64,000 bases of DNA from Rhodospirillales bacterium (GTDB lineage Bacteria > Pseudomonadota > Alphaproteobacteria > Reyranellales > Reyranellaceae). A model generated the notes under the pieces. It was not told the DNA's origin, did no database searches, and saw only the letters and a list, made by a program, of their open reading frames with translations. Each line of letters opens with the position of its first letter. The first letter of the stretch is position 1. The DNA is taken from the NCBI GenBank assembly GCA_016185145.1, contig JACPOB010000080.1, positions 1-64,000 on the forward strand, read 5' to 3'. Below, one piece after another: positions 24,962-34,669 of the stretch. The position numbers and the translations under genes are program-made.

Positions 24962-25881
24962 CAACGTTCCTTTTGGTAAGGCACGCCGGCAGCACGCGGT
25001 GCTGTGGCGCGGCCGATGAAGCCGGCCAGCAGGAATACCGTGAGAAGATAGGGCAAGGCCTGGATCAATTGCACCGGAACTTCGCCGATGCCCGGCACCC
25101 TCACGCCCTGCAGGCGGATGGCGATGGCATCGAGCAGGCCGAAGATCAGGCAGGCGCCGAACGCCGGGAACGGCCGCCACTTGCCGAAGATGATGGCGGC
25201 CAGCGCGATGAAGCCTTGCCCCGCGGTCATGTCGCGGCTGAAGCCGGCATTCTGGGCGATCGAGATGTAGGCGCCGGCCAGTCCGGCGAACAGGCCGCAC
25301 AGCAGCACGGCGCGATAGCGCAGCCAGGGCACCGAGATGCCGGCGGTGTCGACGGCGAGCGGCATTTCGCCGACGGCGCGCAGCCTGAGCCCGAAGCGCG
25401 TGCGCTCGATGATCCACCAGGTGAGCGGCACCGACAGCAAGGCGGCATAGACCAGGATGTTGTCGCCGGCATTGGGCAGCAGCAGGGGCAGCAAGCGCTG
25501 GTCGTCGACGAGCGGCGGCGTCTGGCCGCCGCGGTTGAACCAGGCGGTGCCCCACACGACGGTGAGGCCGAAGGCCAGGACGTTGATGGCGACGCCGCTC
25601 ACCACCTGGTCGCCGCGATGGGTGATGCAGGCGAAGCCGTGCAGCAGCGCCATCGCTTCGGCGGCGACGATGGCGGCGGCGACTCCGGCCCAGGCCGAGC
25701 CCGTGACCGCGGAGACGGCGGCGGCGAAGAACGCCGCCATCAGCATCTTGCCCTCGAGCCCGACATCGATGATGCCGCTCTTCTCCGAGAACAGGCCGCC
25801 CATGGCGCAGAGCACCAATGGCGTGGCGACGCGCAAGGTCGCGGCCAGGGTGAGAAAGACGAGGGAGAGAAGGTCGTCCAT
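24961..25881 (-). CDS. Nucleoside ABC transporter permease (NupC/RbsC-like)
   Basis: A 306-residue membrane protein of the branched-chain/ribose permease superfamily, in the subgroup that accompanies BMP-type binding proteins. Typical segments are GLFSEKSGIIDVGLEGKMLMAAFFAA near the N-terminus, INVLAFGLTVVWGTAWF, and QNAGFSRDMTAGQGFIALAAIIFGKWRPF. The ATG at 25881 (MDDLLSLVF) is preferred to codons 24 bases upstream because the upstream sequence belongs to a palindromic repeat. The repeat edge may itself supply the GGGA ribosome binding site. It pairs with the permease encoded at 26015. Confidence 0.88.
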   Translation of the reverse strand: MDDLLSLVFLTLAATLRVATPLVLCAMGGLFSEKSGIIDVGLEGKMLMAAFFAAAVSAVTGSAWAGVAAAIVAAEAMALLHGFACITHRGDQVVSGVAINVLAFGLTVVWGTAWFNRGGQTPPLVDDQRLLPLLLPNAGDNILVYAALLSVPLTWWIIERTRFGLRLRAVGEMPLAVDTAGISVPWLRYRAVLLCGLFAGLAGAYISIAQNAGFSRDMTAGQGFIALAAIIFGKWRPFPAFGACLIFGLLDAIAIRLQGVRVPGIGEVPVQLIQALPYLLTVFLLAGFIGRATAPRAAGVPYQKER

Positions 25882-25886
25882 GGCTG

Positions 25887-26002
25887 TCATCCCGAGCGAA
25901 GCCACCCGAAGGGTGGCGTAGTCGAGGGACCTTTTCGTCGCTGGTACCGCAAAAATAGGTCCCTCCGCTCCGCCTCGCTTCGCGAGGCTCCGGTCGGGAT
26001 GA
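25887..26002. repeat. Palindromic intergenic repeat, family F
   Basis: The element begins TCATCCCGAGCGAAGCC and ends GGCTCCGGTCGGGATGA. It contains GAGGGACC at 25924-25931 mirrored by GGTCCCTC, and two local hairpins. It fills the gap between two permease genes that are normally adjacent in this transporter family. Confidence 0.75.
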
Positions 26003-26012
26003 CGGCGATTGT

Positions 26013-26068
26013 GCTCATGACCCCTCCGCCCGCTTCGCGGGCGCCTCCCCTCGTAGGCGAAGAGAGGA
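26013..26068. repeat. Half copy of palindromic repeat family B inside the end of a permease gene
   Basis: GCTCATGACCCCTCCGCCCG followed by CTTCGCGGGCGCCTCCCC matches one half of the element at 534-664. The stop codon (26015-26017) and about the last 15 residues of the permease on the minus strand are read from it. Confidence 0.7.
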
Positions 26069-27144
26069 AAGGATGAACTGCAGCCAGGGCCGCGGCATGT
26101 TCACCAGCGCACCGGAGAACAGGATCATCAGGCCCTGGATCACCAGCACCATCTCGCGCGTGATGCTCGGGATCTCGAAGGCGAGCTCCGCGCCGCCCTG
26201 CTGCAGGGCGCCGAACAGCAGGGCCGCCAGCACAATGCCGACGGGATGGCTGCGGCCCATCAGGGCGACGGCGATGCCGGCGAAGCCGTAGCCTGCCGGG
26301 AAATCGAGCACGATGCGCTGGTGCACGCCCATCAGCTCGTTGACGCCGACGAAGCCCGCCAGCCCGCCCGAGATGCACATGGCGAGCATGGTCATGTGCC
26401 GGAGGTTCGTGCCGGCATAGACCGCGGCCTCGGGATTGTGGCCCATGGTGCGCAGCGCATAGCCCCATGGCGTGTGCCACAGGAACACCCAGACGCCGAT
26501 GCAGCACAGCACCGCCAGCACGATCGAGAGGTTGAGCGCCGAGGGCGCCACTTGGATGCCGATGGCGGCGAGCGCGTCCTGCATCGACGGCAGCTTGCCC
26601 GAAGCCGCGAAGTTGCGGCTCTGCGGCGTCATCGAGCCGGGCGCGATCAGCACGTTCACCATCAGGTAGACCATCAGGGCCGCGGCCAGGAAATTGAACA
26701 TGATGGTGGTGATGACGATGTGGCTGCCCCGCCAGGCCTGCAGCCAGGCGGGCACGGCAGCCCACGCCGCGCCGAACAGCGCCGCCGCCAGGATGGCCAA
26801 GGGGATCATCAGCGGCGCCGGCAGGTAGCGGTCGAGGGCGAGGATCGCTAGCCCGCAGCCCAGGCCGCCGATATAGGCCTGACCCTCGCCGCCGATATTG
26901 AACAGGCCGGCATGGAAGGCGACGGCGACGGCGAGTCCGGTGAAGATGAAGTTGGTCGTGTAGTAGAGCGTGTAGCCGATCGATTCGGACGAGCCCACCG
27001 CACCCACCACCAGGAGGCCGAGCGCATGGAACGGGTCTACGCCGATGATGCGCACGATGACGCCGACAGTGACGAAAGCGAGCGCGATGTTGACCAGCGG
27101 CAGCGCCACGATCTCGGCCCAGGCCGGCAGCGGACGGCGCGCCC

Positions 27145-27148
<4 letters not shown>
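26015..27148 (-). CDS. Nucleoside ABC transporter permease (NupB-like)
   Basis: A 377-residue membrane permease of the branched-chain/ribose superfamily, with about nine helices. Family words include FNIGGEGQAYIGGLGCG, GSHIVITTIMFNFLAAAL, GHNPEAAVYAGTNLRHM and GYGFAGIAVALMGRSHPVGI. The start is GTG 27148, overlapping the ATPase stop as GTGA. The C-terminal residues GEAPAKRAEGS are encoded by a repeat element (family B), so the natural C-terminus appears to have been replaced or extended. The repeat pair downstream separates it from the second permease. Confidence 0.88.
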
Positions 27149-28698
<1,550 letters not shown>

Positions 28699-28706
28699 CC
28701 GAATCA

Positions 28707-28811
28707 CCTCACCCTGAGGAGCGCCCGGAGGGCGCGTCTCGAAGGGTGGGCCACGACCTCGTTGTTCCCCACCCTTCGAGACGGACGCTACGCGTCCTCC
28801 TCAGGGTGAGG
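28707..28811. repeat. Palindromic intergenic repeat, family C, copy 2
   Basis: The four words CCTCACCCTGAGGAGC, GCGTCTCGAAGGGTGGG, CCCACCCTTCGAGACG and CTCCTCAGGGTGAGG occur in the same order as at 12909-13034, with different spacers. It lies between the binding-protein and ATPase genes of the nucleoside operon, where a hairpin could limit downstream expression relative to the binding protein. Confidence 0.85.
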
Positions 28812-28841
28812 CAGTGCTGTCCCATCAGCCTGACGCCTTCG

Positions 28842-29843
28842 CTACTTGCAGGCGTTATTGCTCATGTAGTCGTGGACGGTGATCTTGCCCGAGATGATGT
28901 CGGCCTTGGCCGCGTCGACCTTGCCCTTCATCTCCGGCGTGACCAGCTTCTCGTTGTCCTTGTCGAGGGCCCAGTCGACACCGCCCTCCTTCAGGCCGAG
29001 AGCGGCGATACCGCCCTTCCAGCTCTTGTCGTTGGCCGCCTTGAAGCTGTTGTAGGCGGCGAGATCGACCCGCTTGATCATCGAGGTCAGCATGGTGCCG
29101 GGATGCAGGTGGTTCTGGTTGGAATCGACGCCGATCGCGAGCTTGCCGCGGTCCTTGGCCGCCTGCAGCACGCCGATGCCGGTCGAGCCCGCCGCGGCAT
29201 AGACGACGTCGACGCCGCGATCGAACTGGCCCTTGGCGAGCTCGGCGCCGCGGCCCGGATCGTTCCAGGCGGCCGGAGTCGTGCCGGTCATGTTGGCTAT
29301 AAGCTCGGCCTTGGGATTGGCGTACTTGATGCCCTGCTCGAAACCGCACTGGAAGCGGCGGATCAGCGGGATGTCCATGCCGCCGACGAAGCCGATCTTG
29401 CTGCTCTTCGAAGCGAGTGCCGCCAGCACGCCGACCAGGAAGGAGCCTTCATGCTCTTTGAAGGTGACGGACTGCACGTTCGGCAGCGGCACCACCATGT
29501 CGATGATGGTGAAGTGCACGTTGGGGAATTCCTTGGCGACCTTCTCTAGCGCCACGGCCTGGGAGAAGCCGACAGCGACGATCGGGTCCTGCCCCCTCTG
29601 GGCAAAACGCCGGTGCGCCTGCTCGAACTGCGTCTCGTTGTTGGGCTCGAACTCGGCGATGGCGATGCCGGTCTCCTTGTTGAAGCGCTGCGCACCCTGG
29701 CTCACGCCCTCATTGAAGGATTTGTCGAACTTGCCGCCGGTCGAATAGACGATGGCGGGCTTGGCGGCGTTCTGCGCCACGGCGGGAGCAGCCAGGGCCC
29801 CTGCGGCAAGCAGCGAGACGAACAGTCCGGTCCAGGATTTCAT
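28842..29843 (-). CDS. BMP-family nucleoside-binding protein (PnrA-like)
   Basis: A 333-residue exported protein. Residues 1-23 (MKSWTGLFVSLLAAGALAAPAVA) are a signal peptide without a lipobox Cys. The mature part has the BMP family pattern: VYSTGGKFDKSFNEGVSQGA, EHEGSFLVGVLAAL, KIGFVGGMDIPLIRRFQCGFEQG and AAGSTGIGVLQAAKDRG. BMP proteins such as PnrA bind purine or other nucleosides. GGAG precedes the ATG. It is the first gene of the nucleoside operon. Confidence 0.92.
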   Translation of the reverse strand: MKSWTGLFVSLLAAGALAAPAVAQNAAKPAIVYSTGGKFDKSFNEGVSQGAQRFNKETGIAIAEFEPNNETQFEQAHRRFAQRGQDPIVAVGFSQAVALEKVAKEFPNVHFTIIDMVVPLPNVQSVTFKEHEGSFLVGVLAALASKSSKIGFVGGMDIPLIRRFQCGFEQGIKYANPKAELIANMTGTTPAAWNDPGRGAELAKGQFDRGVDVVYAAAGSTGIGVLQAAKDRGKLAIGVDSNQNHLHPGTMLTSMIKRVDLAAYNSFKAANDKSWKGGIAALGLKEGGVDWALDKDNEKLVTPEMKGKVDAAKADIISGKITVHDYMSNNACK

Positions 29844-29918
29844 GACGGCTCCCTTTTCGTTGCGGAGAGTGTGGACCCGCGCATGCTTCGGGTCTACGGA
29901 CTTCATGATCTCACTGCT

Positions 29919-29954
29919 CAAGTTCCTCTCCCCCGGGAGAGGGAGAGGAACTTG
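29919..29954. repeat. Hairpin in the divergent region before the dihydropyrimidinase gene
   Basis: CAAGTTCCTCTCCC (29919-29932) and GGGAGAGGAACTTG (29941-29954) are perfect 14-bp inverted copies with an 8-base loop. It resembles the CTCTCCC hairpins of the 9058-9156 element. It lies in the 166-base gap between the divergent nucleoside-binding protein and dihydropyrimidinase genes. Confidence 0.65.
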
Positions 29955-30009
29955 AGGGAGGAGAAGGAGCGGCATGCCGCTTGCTTCTGCAGCCCCTCCA
30001 GGAGGAAAC

Positions 30010-31455
30010 ATGGCCGAGTACGATCTCGTCATCCGCAACACCACCATCGCGACCGCGGCAGACGTTGTGAAGGGCGATATCGGCGTCTCGGGCGGCCGCG
30101 TGGTGGCCCTGGGCGAGCGCCTGGACAAAGGGAAGAAGGAGATCGACGCCACCGGCCTGATCGCCGTGCCGGGCGGCATCGATGCCCATGTCCATTTCGA
30201 CCAGGACACCGCCGACGGCTCGGTGTTCTGCGACGATTTCGAGAGCGGCAGCCGGGCGGCGGCGGCCGGCGGCACCACCACCATCATCCCCTTCGCCTAC
30301 CAGAGCCGCGGCCAGGGGCTGCGCGACGTGGTCGACCGCTACCACAGGCGCGCCGACGGCAAGTCGCTGATCGACTATGCCTTCCACGTGATCCTGTCCG
30401 ACCCCAGCGAGAAGATCATGGGCCAGGATTTCCCCGCCCTGGTCGCCGAGGGCTACACCTCGTTCAAGGTCTACATGACCTACGACGACATCAAGCTCAC
30501 CGACCGCCAGATGCTCGATGCGCTGGCGGCGGCGCGGCGCGAGCAGGCCATGCTCATGATCCATGCGGAGAATTCCGACTGCATCGAGTGGCTGACCGAA
30601 CGGCTGGAGCTCAAGGGCATGACCGCCGCCAAGTTCCACGCCACCTCGCGGCCGTTCGTGGTCGAGCGCGAGGCGACGCATCGCGCCATCTCGCTCGCCG
30701 AGCTCCTGGACGTGCCGATGCTGCTGGTGCACGTCTCGGCCAAGGAGGCCATGCACGAGATCCAGCGTGCGCAGGCGCGCGGGTTGAAGGTCTACGGCGA
30801 AACCTGCCCGCAGTACCTGTTCCTGAGCGAGGAGGATTTCGAGAAGCCCGGCGACGAGGGCAGCAAATGCGTATGCTCACCGCCGCCGCGCGGCACAGAC
30901 AACCAGGAGCACAGCTGGACCGGGCTTGCAGCCAACACCTTCCACGTGCTGTCGTCGGACCATGCCGCCTTCAAGTACGACGACGTGCGCGGCAAGAAAT
31001 TGCCGGGCGCCGATAAAAGCTTCCGCAAGATCCCCAACGGCGTGCCGGGCGTGGAAACGCGCCTGCCGCTGCTGTTCTCCGAGGGCGTCCACAAGGGCCG
31101 CATCACCTTGCAGCAGTTCGTGGCGCTCGCCTCGACCAATGCGGCGAAGATCTACGGCCTGCATCCGCGCAAGGGCACGATCGCTGTCGGCTCCGACGCC
31201 GACATCGTGCTGTGGGACCCGCAACGCCGGGTCAACCTCACCAACTCGATCCTGCACCACAATTGCGACTACACGCCCTACGAGGGCCACGAGCTTGTCG
31301 GCTATCCCGTGATGACGCTGTCGCGCGGCGAGGTAGTGATGGAGGAAGGCCGCATGAGCGGCTCGGCCGGCCGCGGCCGTTTCCAGAAGTGCGATAGACC
31401 CGAGGCCGCCCGGCCGCGCGGCAAGCCGCTGATCGATCCATCGATCTTCGATTAG
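30010..31455 (+). CDS. hydA: Dihydropyrimidinase (D-hydantoinase)
   Basis: A 481-residue amidohydrolase of the cyclic amidase family. Metal ligands are visible in GGIDAHVHFDQD, the carboxylated Lys in YTSFKVYMTYDD at about residue 156, His in MLIHAENSD and LLVHVSAKEA, and the catalytic Asp in VLSSDHAAFKYDD. It hydrolyses dihydrouracil or dihydrothymine to the N-carbamoyl amino acid. The ATG at 30010 has an ideal GGAGGAAAC ribosome binding site. It is divergent from the nucleoside operon, which yields uracil and thymine, so the two fit one pyrimidine breakdown route. The dehydrogenase and ureidopropionase steps are not in the window. Confidence 0.9.
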   Translation: MAEYDLVIRNTTIATAADVVKGDIGVSGGRVVALGERLDKGKKEIDATGLIAVPGGIDAHVHFDQDTADGSVFCDDFESGSRAAAAGGTTTIIPFAYQSRGQGLRDVVDRYHRRADGKSLIDYAFHVILSDPSEKIMGQDFPALVAEGYTSFKVYMTYDDIKLTDRQMLDALAAARREQAMLMIHAENSDCIEWLTERLELKGMTAAKFHATSRPFVVEREATHRAISLAELLDVPMLLVHVSAKEAMHEIQRAQARGLKVYGETCPQYLFLSEEDFEKPGDEGSKCVCSPPPRGTDNQEHSWTGLAANTFHVLSSDHAAFKYDDVRGKKLPGADKSFRKIPNGVPGVETRLPLLFSEGVHKGRITLQQFVALASTNAAKIYGLHPRKGTIAVGSDADIVLWDPQRRVNLTNSILHHNCDYTPYEGHELVGYPVMTLSRGEVVMEEGRMSGSAGRGRFQKCDRPEAARPRGKPLIDPSIFD

Positions 31456-31651
31456 AGCTGGGCGCGCGCCACCGAGCGAAATCATGCTGGAGGCCTACTG
31501 GTCGTGGTCGGTGTACCGCGCGGCTTCCTGGTCACGCCGGACGTGCAGCTCTACCTGCAGCCGGCCCTGGTGCCCACGAGCGACCTTGTGCCGTCTTCAC
31601 GATCCGCGTGACGCAGCTTTTCTGAGGCTCATCGGAGTGGACAACATCGTT

Positions 31652-31685
31652 CATGTTCCTCTTCCCCACTCGGGGAGAGGAGCAT
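31652..31685. repeat. Hairpin in a gene-free stretch after the dihydropyrimidinase
   Basis: CATGTTCCTCTTCCCC and GGGGAGAGGAGCATG pair imperfectly around ACTC. The flanking region 31456-31711 (256 bases) shows no credible gene. Short open frames there have no ribosome binding site and no family resemblance. The hairpin may end transcription of both convergent genes. Confidence 0.5.
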
Positions 31686-31711
31686 GAGGGATCGCGACGG
31701 CATGAAGGAGA

Positions 31712-32122
31712 TCAACCCTTCGCCTTGTCGAGCACTTCGAATTCCTCCATCGCGGCACGCACCGCGGCCACCGCGGACGGGGCGCCGGCGTAGACGCCGA
31801 CATGGAGGAACAGCTCCTTGAGCTGGTCGCGGGTGAGCCCGTTGTTCAGGCCCATGCGGATGTGAGACTTCAATTCCTCGCTGCGGCCCAGGGCGGCGAG
31901 CACGGAGATCGTGATGACGCTGCGCGTCGCCCGCTCGAGGCCCGGCCGGGCCCAGACCGCGGCGAAGCAATGCTCGAACAGGAACTGCCGCAGGTCGCGC
32001 GTCATGTCATGCTCGGCCGCCTGGTCGAGCGCTTTCTGCGCGGCCGCGTGACCCCGCATCTCGAACCAGACGTCGCGACCGGTCTTGAAGCCCTCGTTTT
32101 CATCGTACGGAAGTTTTGCCAC
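31712..32122 (-). CDS. Carboxymuconolactone decarboxylase-family protein
   Basis: A 136-residue protein of the AhpD/CMD fold, the length of PcaC. The segment RSVITISVLAALGRSEELKSHI and the C-terminal LFLHVGVYAGAPSAVAAVRAA match the PcaC-type pattern with its active-site His. It lacks the CxxC of AhpD peroxidases, so it is a decarboxylase-like rather than a redox member. It is divergent from the aldehyde dehydrogenase. The substrate is likely an aromatic breakdown lactone, but the other protocatechuate genes are absent. Confidence 0.82.
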   Translation of the reverse strand: MAKLPYDENEGFKTGRDVWFEMRGHAAAQKALDQAAEHDMTRDLRQFLFEHCFAAVWARPGLERATRSVITISVLAALGRSEELKSHIRMGLNNGLTRDQLKELFLHVGVYAGAPSAVAAVRAAMEEFEVLDKAKG

Positions 32123-32228
32123 GATACGGTCTCCCTATGGCTCGGCTGGCGTGACGCATCTGCTGCAGCAGTGCATTCGCTATATACTGATAACTATAAC
32201 GATTGGACACAACTTCGCGGAGGATCCC

Positions 32229-33707
32229 TTGAAGACATATCAGCACTACATCGGCGGCCAGTACGTCGACCCGATCGGCGGCAAGTGGACCGACAGCATG
32301 GATCCCTACCGTGGCGAGGCCTGGGCGAAGATCCCGCAGGGCTGCGCCAAGGACGTCGATCGCGCGGTGGCCGCGGCATCGCAGGCCATGCAGGGCCCAT
32401 GGTCGAAGATGACGCCGTCGGCGCGCGGCAAGCTCATGCTGAAGCTGGCCCAGCTCGTCGAGGCCAATGTCGACCGGCTGGCCGAGATCGAGGTCAAGGA
32501 CAACGGCAAGCTCCTGGCCGAGATGCGCGGCCAGCTCGTCTATCATCCCGAGTGGTGGCGCTATTTCGGCGGCCTCGCCGACAAGGTCGAGGGCGCCGTC
32601 GTGCCGATCGACAAGCCCGACACCTTCGCCTTCACGCGGCACGAGCCGATGGGCGTCGTGGCGGCGTTGACGGCCTGGAACTCGCCCCTGCTGTTCATCG
32701 CCTGGAAGTGCGCACCGGCGATCGCGGCAGGCTGCACCGTCGTGGTGAAGCCGTCGGAGTTCGCCTCGGCTTCGACGCTCGAGTTCGCCGCCCTCACCAA
32801 GGAAGCGGGCTTCCCCGACGGCGTGTTCAACGTCGTCACGGGCTACGGCCGGGAAGCCGGCGCCGCGCTGGTCGATCATCCCGGCGTCGCCAAGATCACC
32901 TTCACCGGCTCCGACGCCACCGGCGCCCGCATCTATGCGCAGGCAGCCAAGACCCTGAAGCGCGTCTCGCTGGAGCTCGGCGGCAAGTCGCCGAACATCG
33001 TGTTCGAGGATTGCGACCTCGCCGCCGCCGCGGCGGGCGCGATCTCCGGCATCTTCGCCGCCACGGGCCAGACCTGCATCGCGGGCTCGCGGCTCCTGGT
33101 GCAGAATTCGATCCGAGAGGAATTCAGCAAGCGCGTCGCCGAGCTCGGCCGCACGGCGCGCAAGGGCGATCCGATGAAGCCGGACACCAACATCGGTCCG
33201 GTCACCACGGCGCCGCAGTACCGCAAGATCCTGGACTACATGGAGATCGCCAAGGCCGAGGGCGCGCGTTGCATCCTGGGCGGCGGCGCCGCGACGTCCG
33301 CCGACCTGCCCGGCGGGCAGTTCGTCGAGCCGACGATCTTCACCGACGTCCGGCCCGAGATGCGCATCGCCCGCGAGGAAGTCTTCGGACCGGTGCTGTC
33401 GATCATCGGCTTCGAGGACGAGGCGGAGGCGATCAAGCTCGCCAACGACACGATCTATGGCCTCGCCGCAGGCGTCTGGACCAAGGACATGAACCGCGCC
33501 TTGCGCATGTCGGCGGCGCTCAAGGCCGGCACCGTGTGGGTCAACACCTACCGCGCCATCAGCTACATGATGCCGTTCGGCGGCATGAAGCATTCGGGCA
33601 TCGGCCGTGAGAGCGGCCTGGAGGCGATCCGCGAATACCTCGAGACCAAGAGCGTGTGGATCTCCATGGCGGAAGGCTCGCCGGCGAACCCGTTCGTGAT
33701 GAGGTAA
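32229..33707 (+). CDS. NAD(P)-dependent aldehyde dehydrogenase
   Basis: A 492-residue enzyme of the classical ALDH superfamily. It has the oxyanion Asn in LTAWNSPLLF, cofactor loop KITFTGSDATG, the catalytic Glu in SLELGGKSPN and catalytic Cys in GQTCIAGSR, and EEVFGPVLSII near the C-terminus. The start is probably TTG 32229, preceded by GGAGGA at proper distance; in-frame ATG codons upstream lack such a site. The stop is 5 bases before a monooxygenase gene, so they are co-transcribed. The AT-rich stretch 32180-32199 probably holds the promoter. The aldehyde is not known. Confidence 0.88.
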   Translation: MKTYQHYIGGQYVDPIGGKWTDSMDPYRGEAWAKIPQGCAKDVDRAVAAASQAMQGPWSKMTPSARGKLMLKLAQLVEANVDRLAEIEVKDNGKLLAEMRGQLVYHPEWWRYFGGLADKVEGAVVPIDKPDTFAFTRHEPMGVVAALTAWNSPLLFIAWKCAPAIAAGCTVVVKPSEFASASTLEFAALTKEAGFPDGVFNVVTGYGREAGAALVDHPGVAKITFTGSDATGARIYAQAAKTLKRVSLELGGKSPNIVFEDCDLAAAAAGAISGIFAATGQTCIAGSRLLVQNSIREEFSKRVAELGRTARKGDPMKPDTNIGPVTTAPQYRKILDYMEIAKAEGARCILGGGAATSADLPGGQFVEPTIFTDVRPEMRIAREEVFGPVLSIIGFEDEAEAIKLANDTIYGLAAGVWTKDMNRALRMSAALKAGTVWVNTYRAISYMMPFGGMKHSGIGRESGLEAIREYLETKSVWISMAEGSPANPFVMR

Positions 33708-33712
33708 GCGCC

Positions 33713-34645
33713 ATGAGGTTCGGCATCCATAATCCGTCCTGGCTGTTCGGATCCGATCCCGCGGGCATATTCGACGCTGTGAAGGCAAAAGCCCAATGGG
33801 CCGAGAACCACGGCTTCACGTGGTTCTCGGTGATGGACCACCTGATCCAGATCGGCAATGTCGGCGCACCCGACGAACCCTTCATGGAAGGCTGGACGGT
33901 GCTGTCCGGCCTCGCGGCGGTGACGAGCCGCATCCGGCTCGCGACGCTCGTCTCCTCCGTGCACTATCGCAACCCCGCGCTCCTCGCGAAGATCGCGGCC
34001 GGTGTCGACCAGATCAGCGGCGGACGCCTGACCTTCGGCATCGGCGCCGGCTGGTTCGAGACGGAGTACCGGCAGTATGGCTGGGAGTTTCCGCTGCGGC
34101 CCGCCGTGCGCATCCGGCAGATGGAAGAGGCTGTCCGGCTGATCAAGAGCATGTGGACGGAGAAGCGGACAACCTTCCACGGCAAGTACTTCCAGGCGCA
34201 GGACGCCATCCTGGAGCCCAAGCCGGTCCAGAAGCCGCATCCGCCGGTGATGATCGGCGGCGGCGGCGAGCAACTGACGCTGCGGGCGGTCGCGCGGCTG
34301 GCCGACGCCTGCAATGTCGGCGGCACGCCCGACATGGTACGGCACAAGTACGAGGTGCTGCACCGTCATTGCGAGGCGGAGGGCCGGACGTACGACGAGA
34401 TCGAGCGGACCAACGTCATCAGCTTCGTCATTGCGCGGGACGAGGCGGCGCTGGCCGCCAAGCGGCGCAATCTCCCCGTTCCGGCGAACTTCTACGGCGT
34501 CGCCGGCACGGTCGCACAGATCACTGACTTGGTCGGCCGCTACCGCGATGCCGGTGTCCAGCTGCTGATCAGCAGCGCCTACAAGAACGACAGCGAGACG
34601 CTGGAATTGCTGGCGGCGGATGTGATGCCAGAATTTGCCGGCTAG
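33713..34645 (+). CDS. Luciferase-like flavin (or F420)-dependent oxidoreductase
   Basis: A 310-residue LLM-class protein. Segments typical of the class are FTWFSVMDHLIQIG, RLATLVSSVHYRNPALLAKIAAGVDQISGGRLTFGIGAGW and KPHPPVMIGGGGEQLTLRAVARLADACN. The GIGAGWFETEYRQYGWEFP wording is that of the subgroup often labelled F420-dependent, although alphaproteobacterial members may use FMN. It follows the aldehyde dehydrogenase by 5 bases; many LLM oxygenases produce aldehydes, which would fit. The exact substrate is unknown. Confidence 0.85.
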   Translation: MRFGIHNPSWLFGSDPAGIFDAVKAKAQWAENHGFTWFSVMDHLIQIGNVGAPDEPFMEGWTVLSGLAAVTSRIRLATLVSSVHYRNPALLAKIAAGVDQISGGRLTFGIGAGWFETEYRQYGWEFPLRPAVRIRQMEEAVRLIKSMWTEKRTTFHGKYFQAQDAILEPKPVQKPHPPVMIGGGGEQLTLRAVARLADACNVGGTPDMVRHKYEVLHRHCEAEGRTYDEIERTNVISFVIARDEAALAAKRRNLPVPANFYGVAGTVAQITDLVGRYRDAGVQLLISSAYKNDSETLELLAADVMPEFAG

Positions 34646-34669
34646 TCTTCCGACATCAGGGAGGTCACC

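Noticed and set aside
31484..31687. A small gene between the dihydropyrimidinase and carboxymuconolactone decarboxylase genes
   Set aside because: The translation is Trp/Arg/Ser-rich without family likeness, has no ribosome binding site and ends in a hairpin element.
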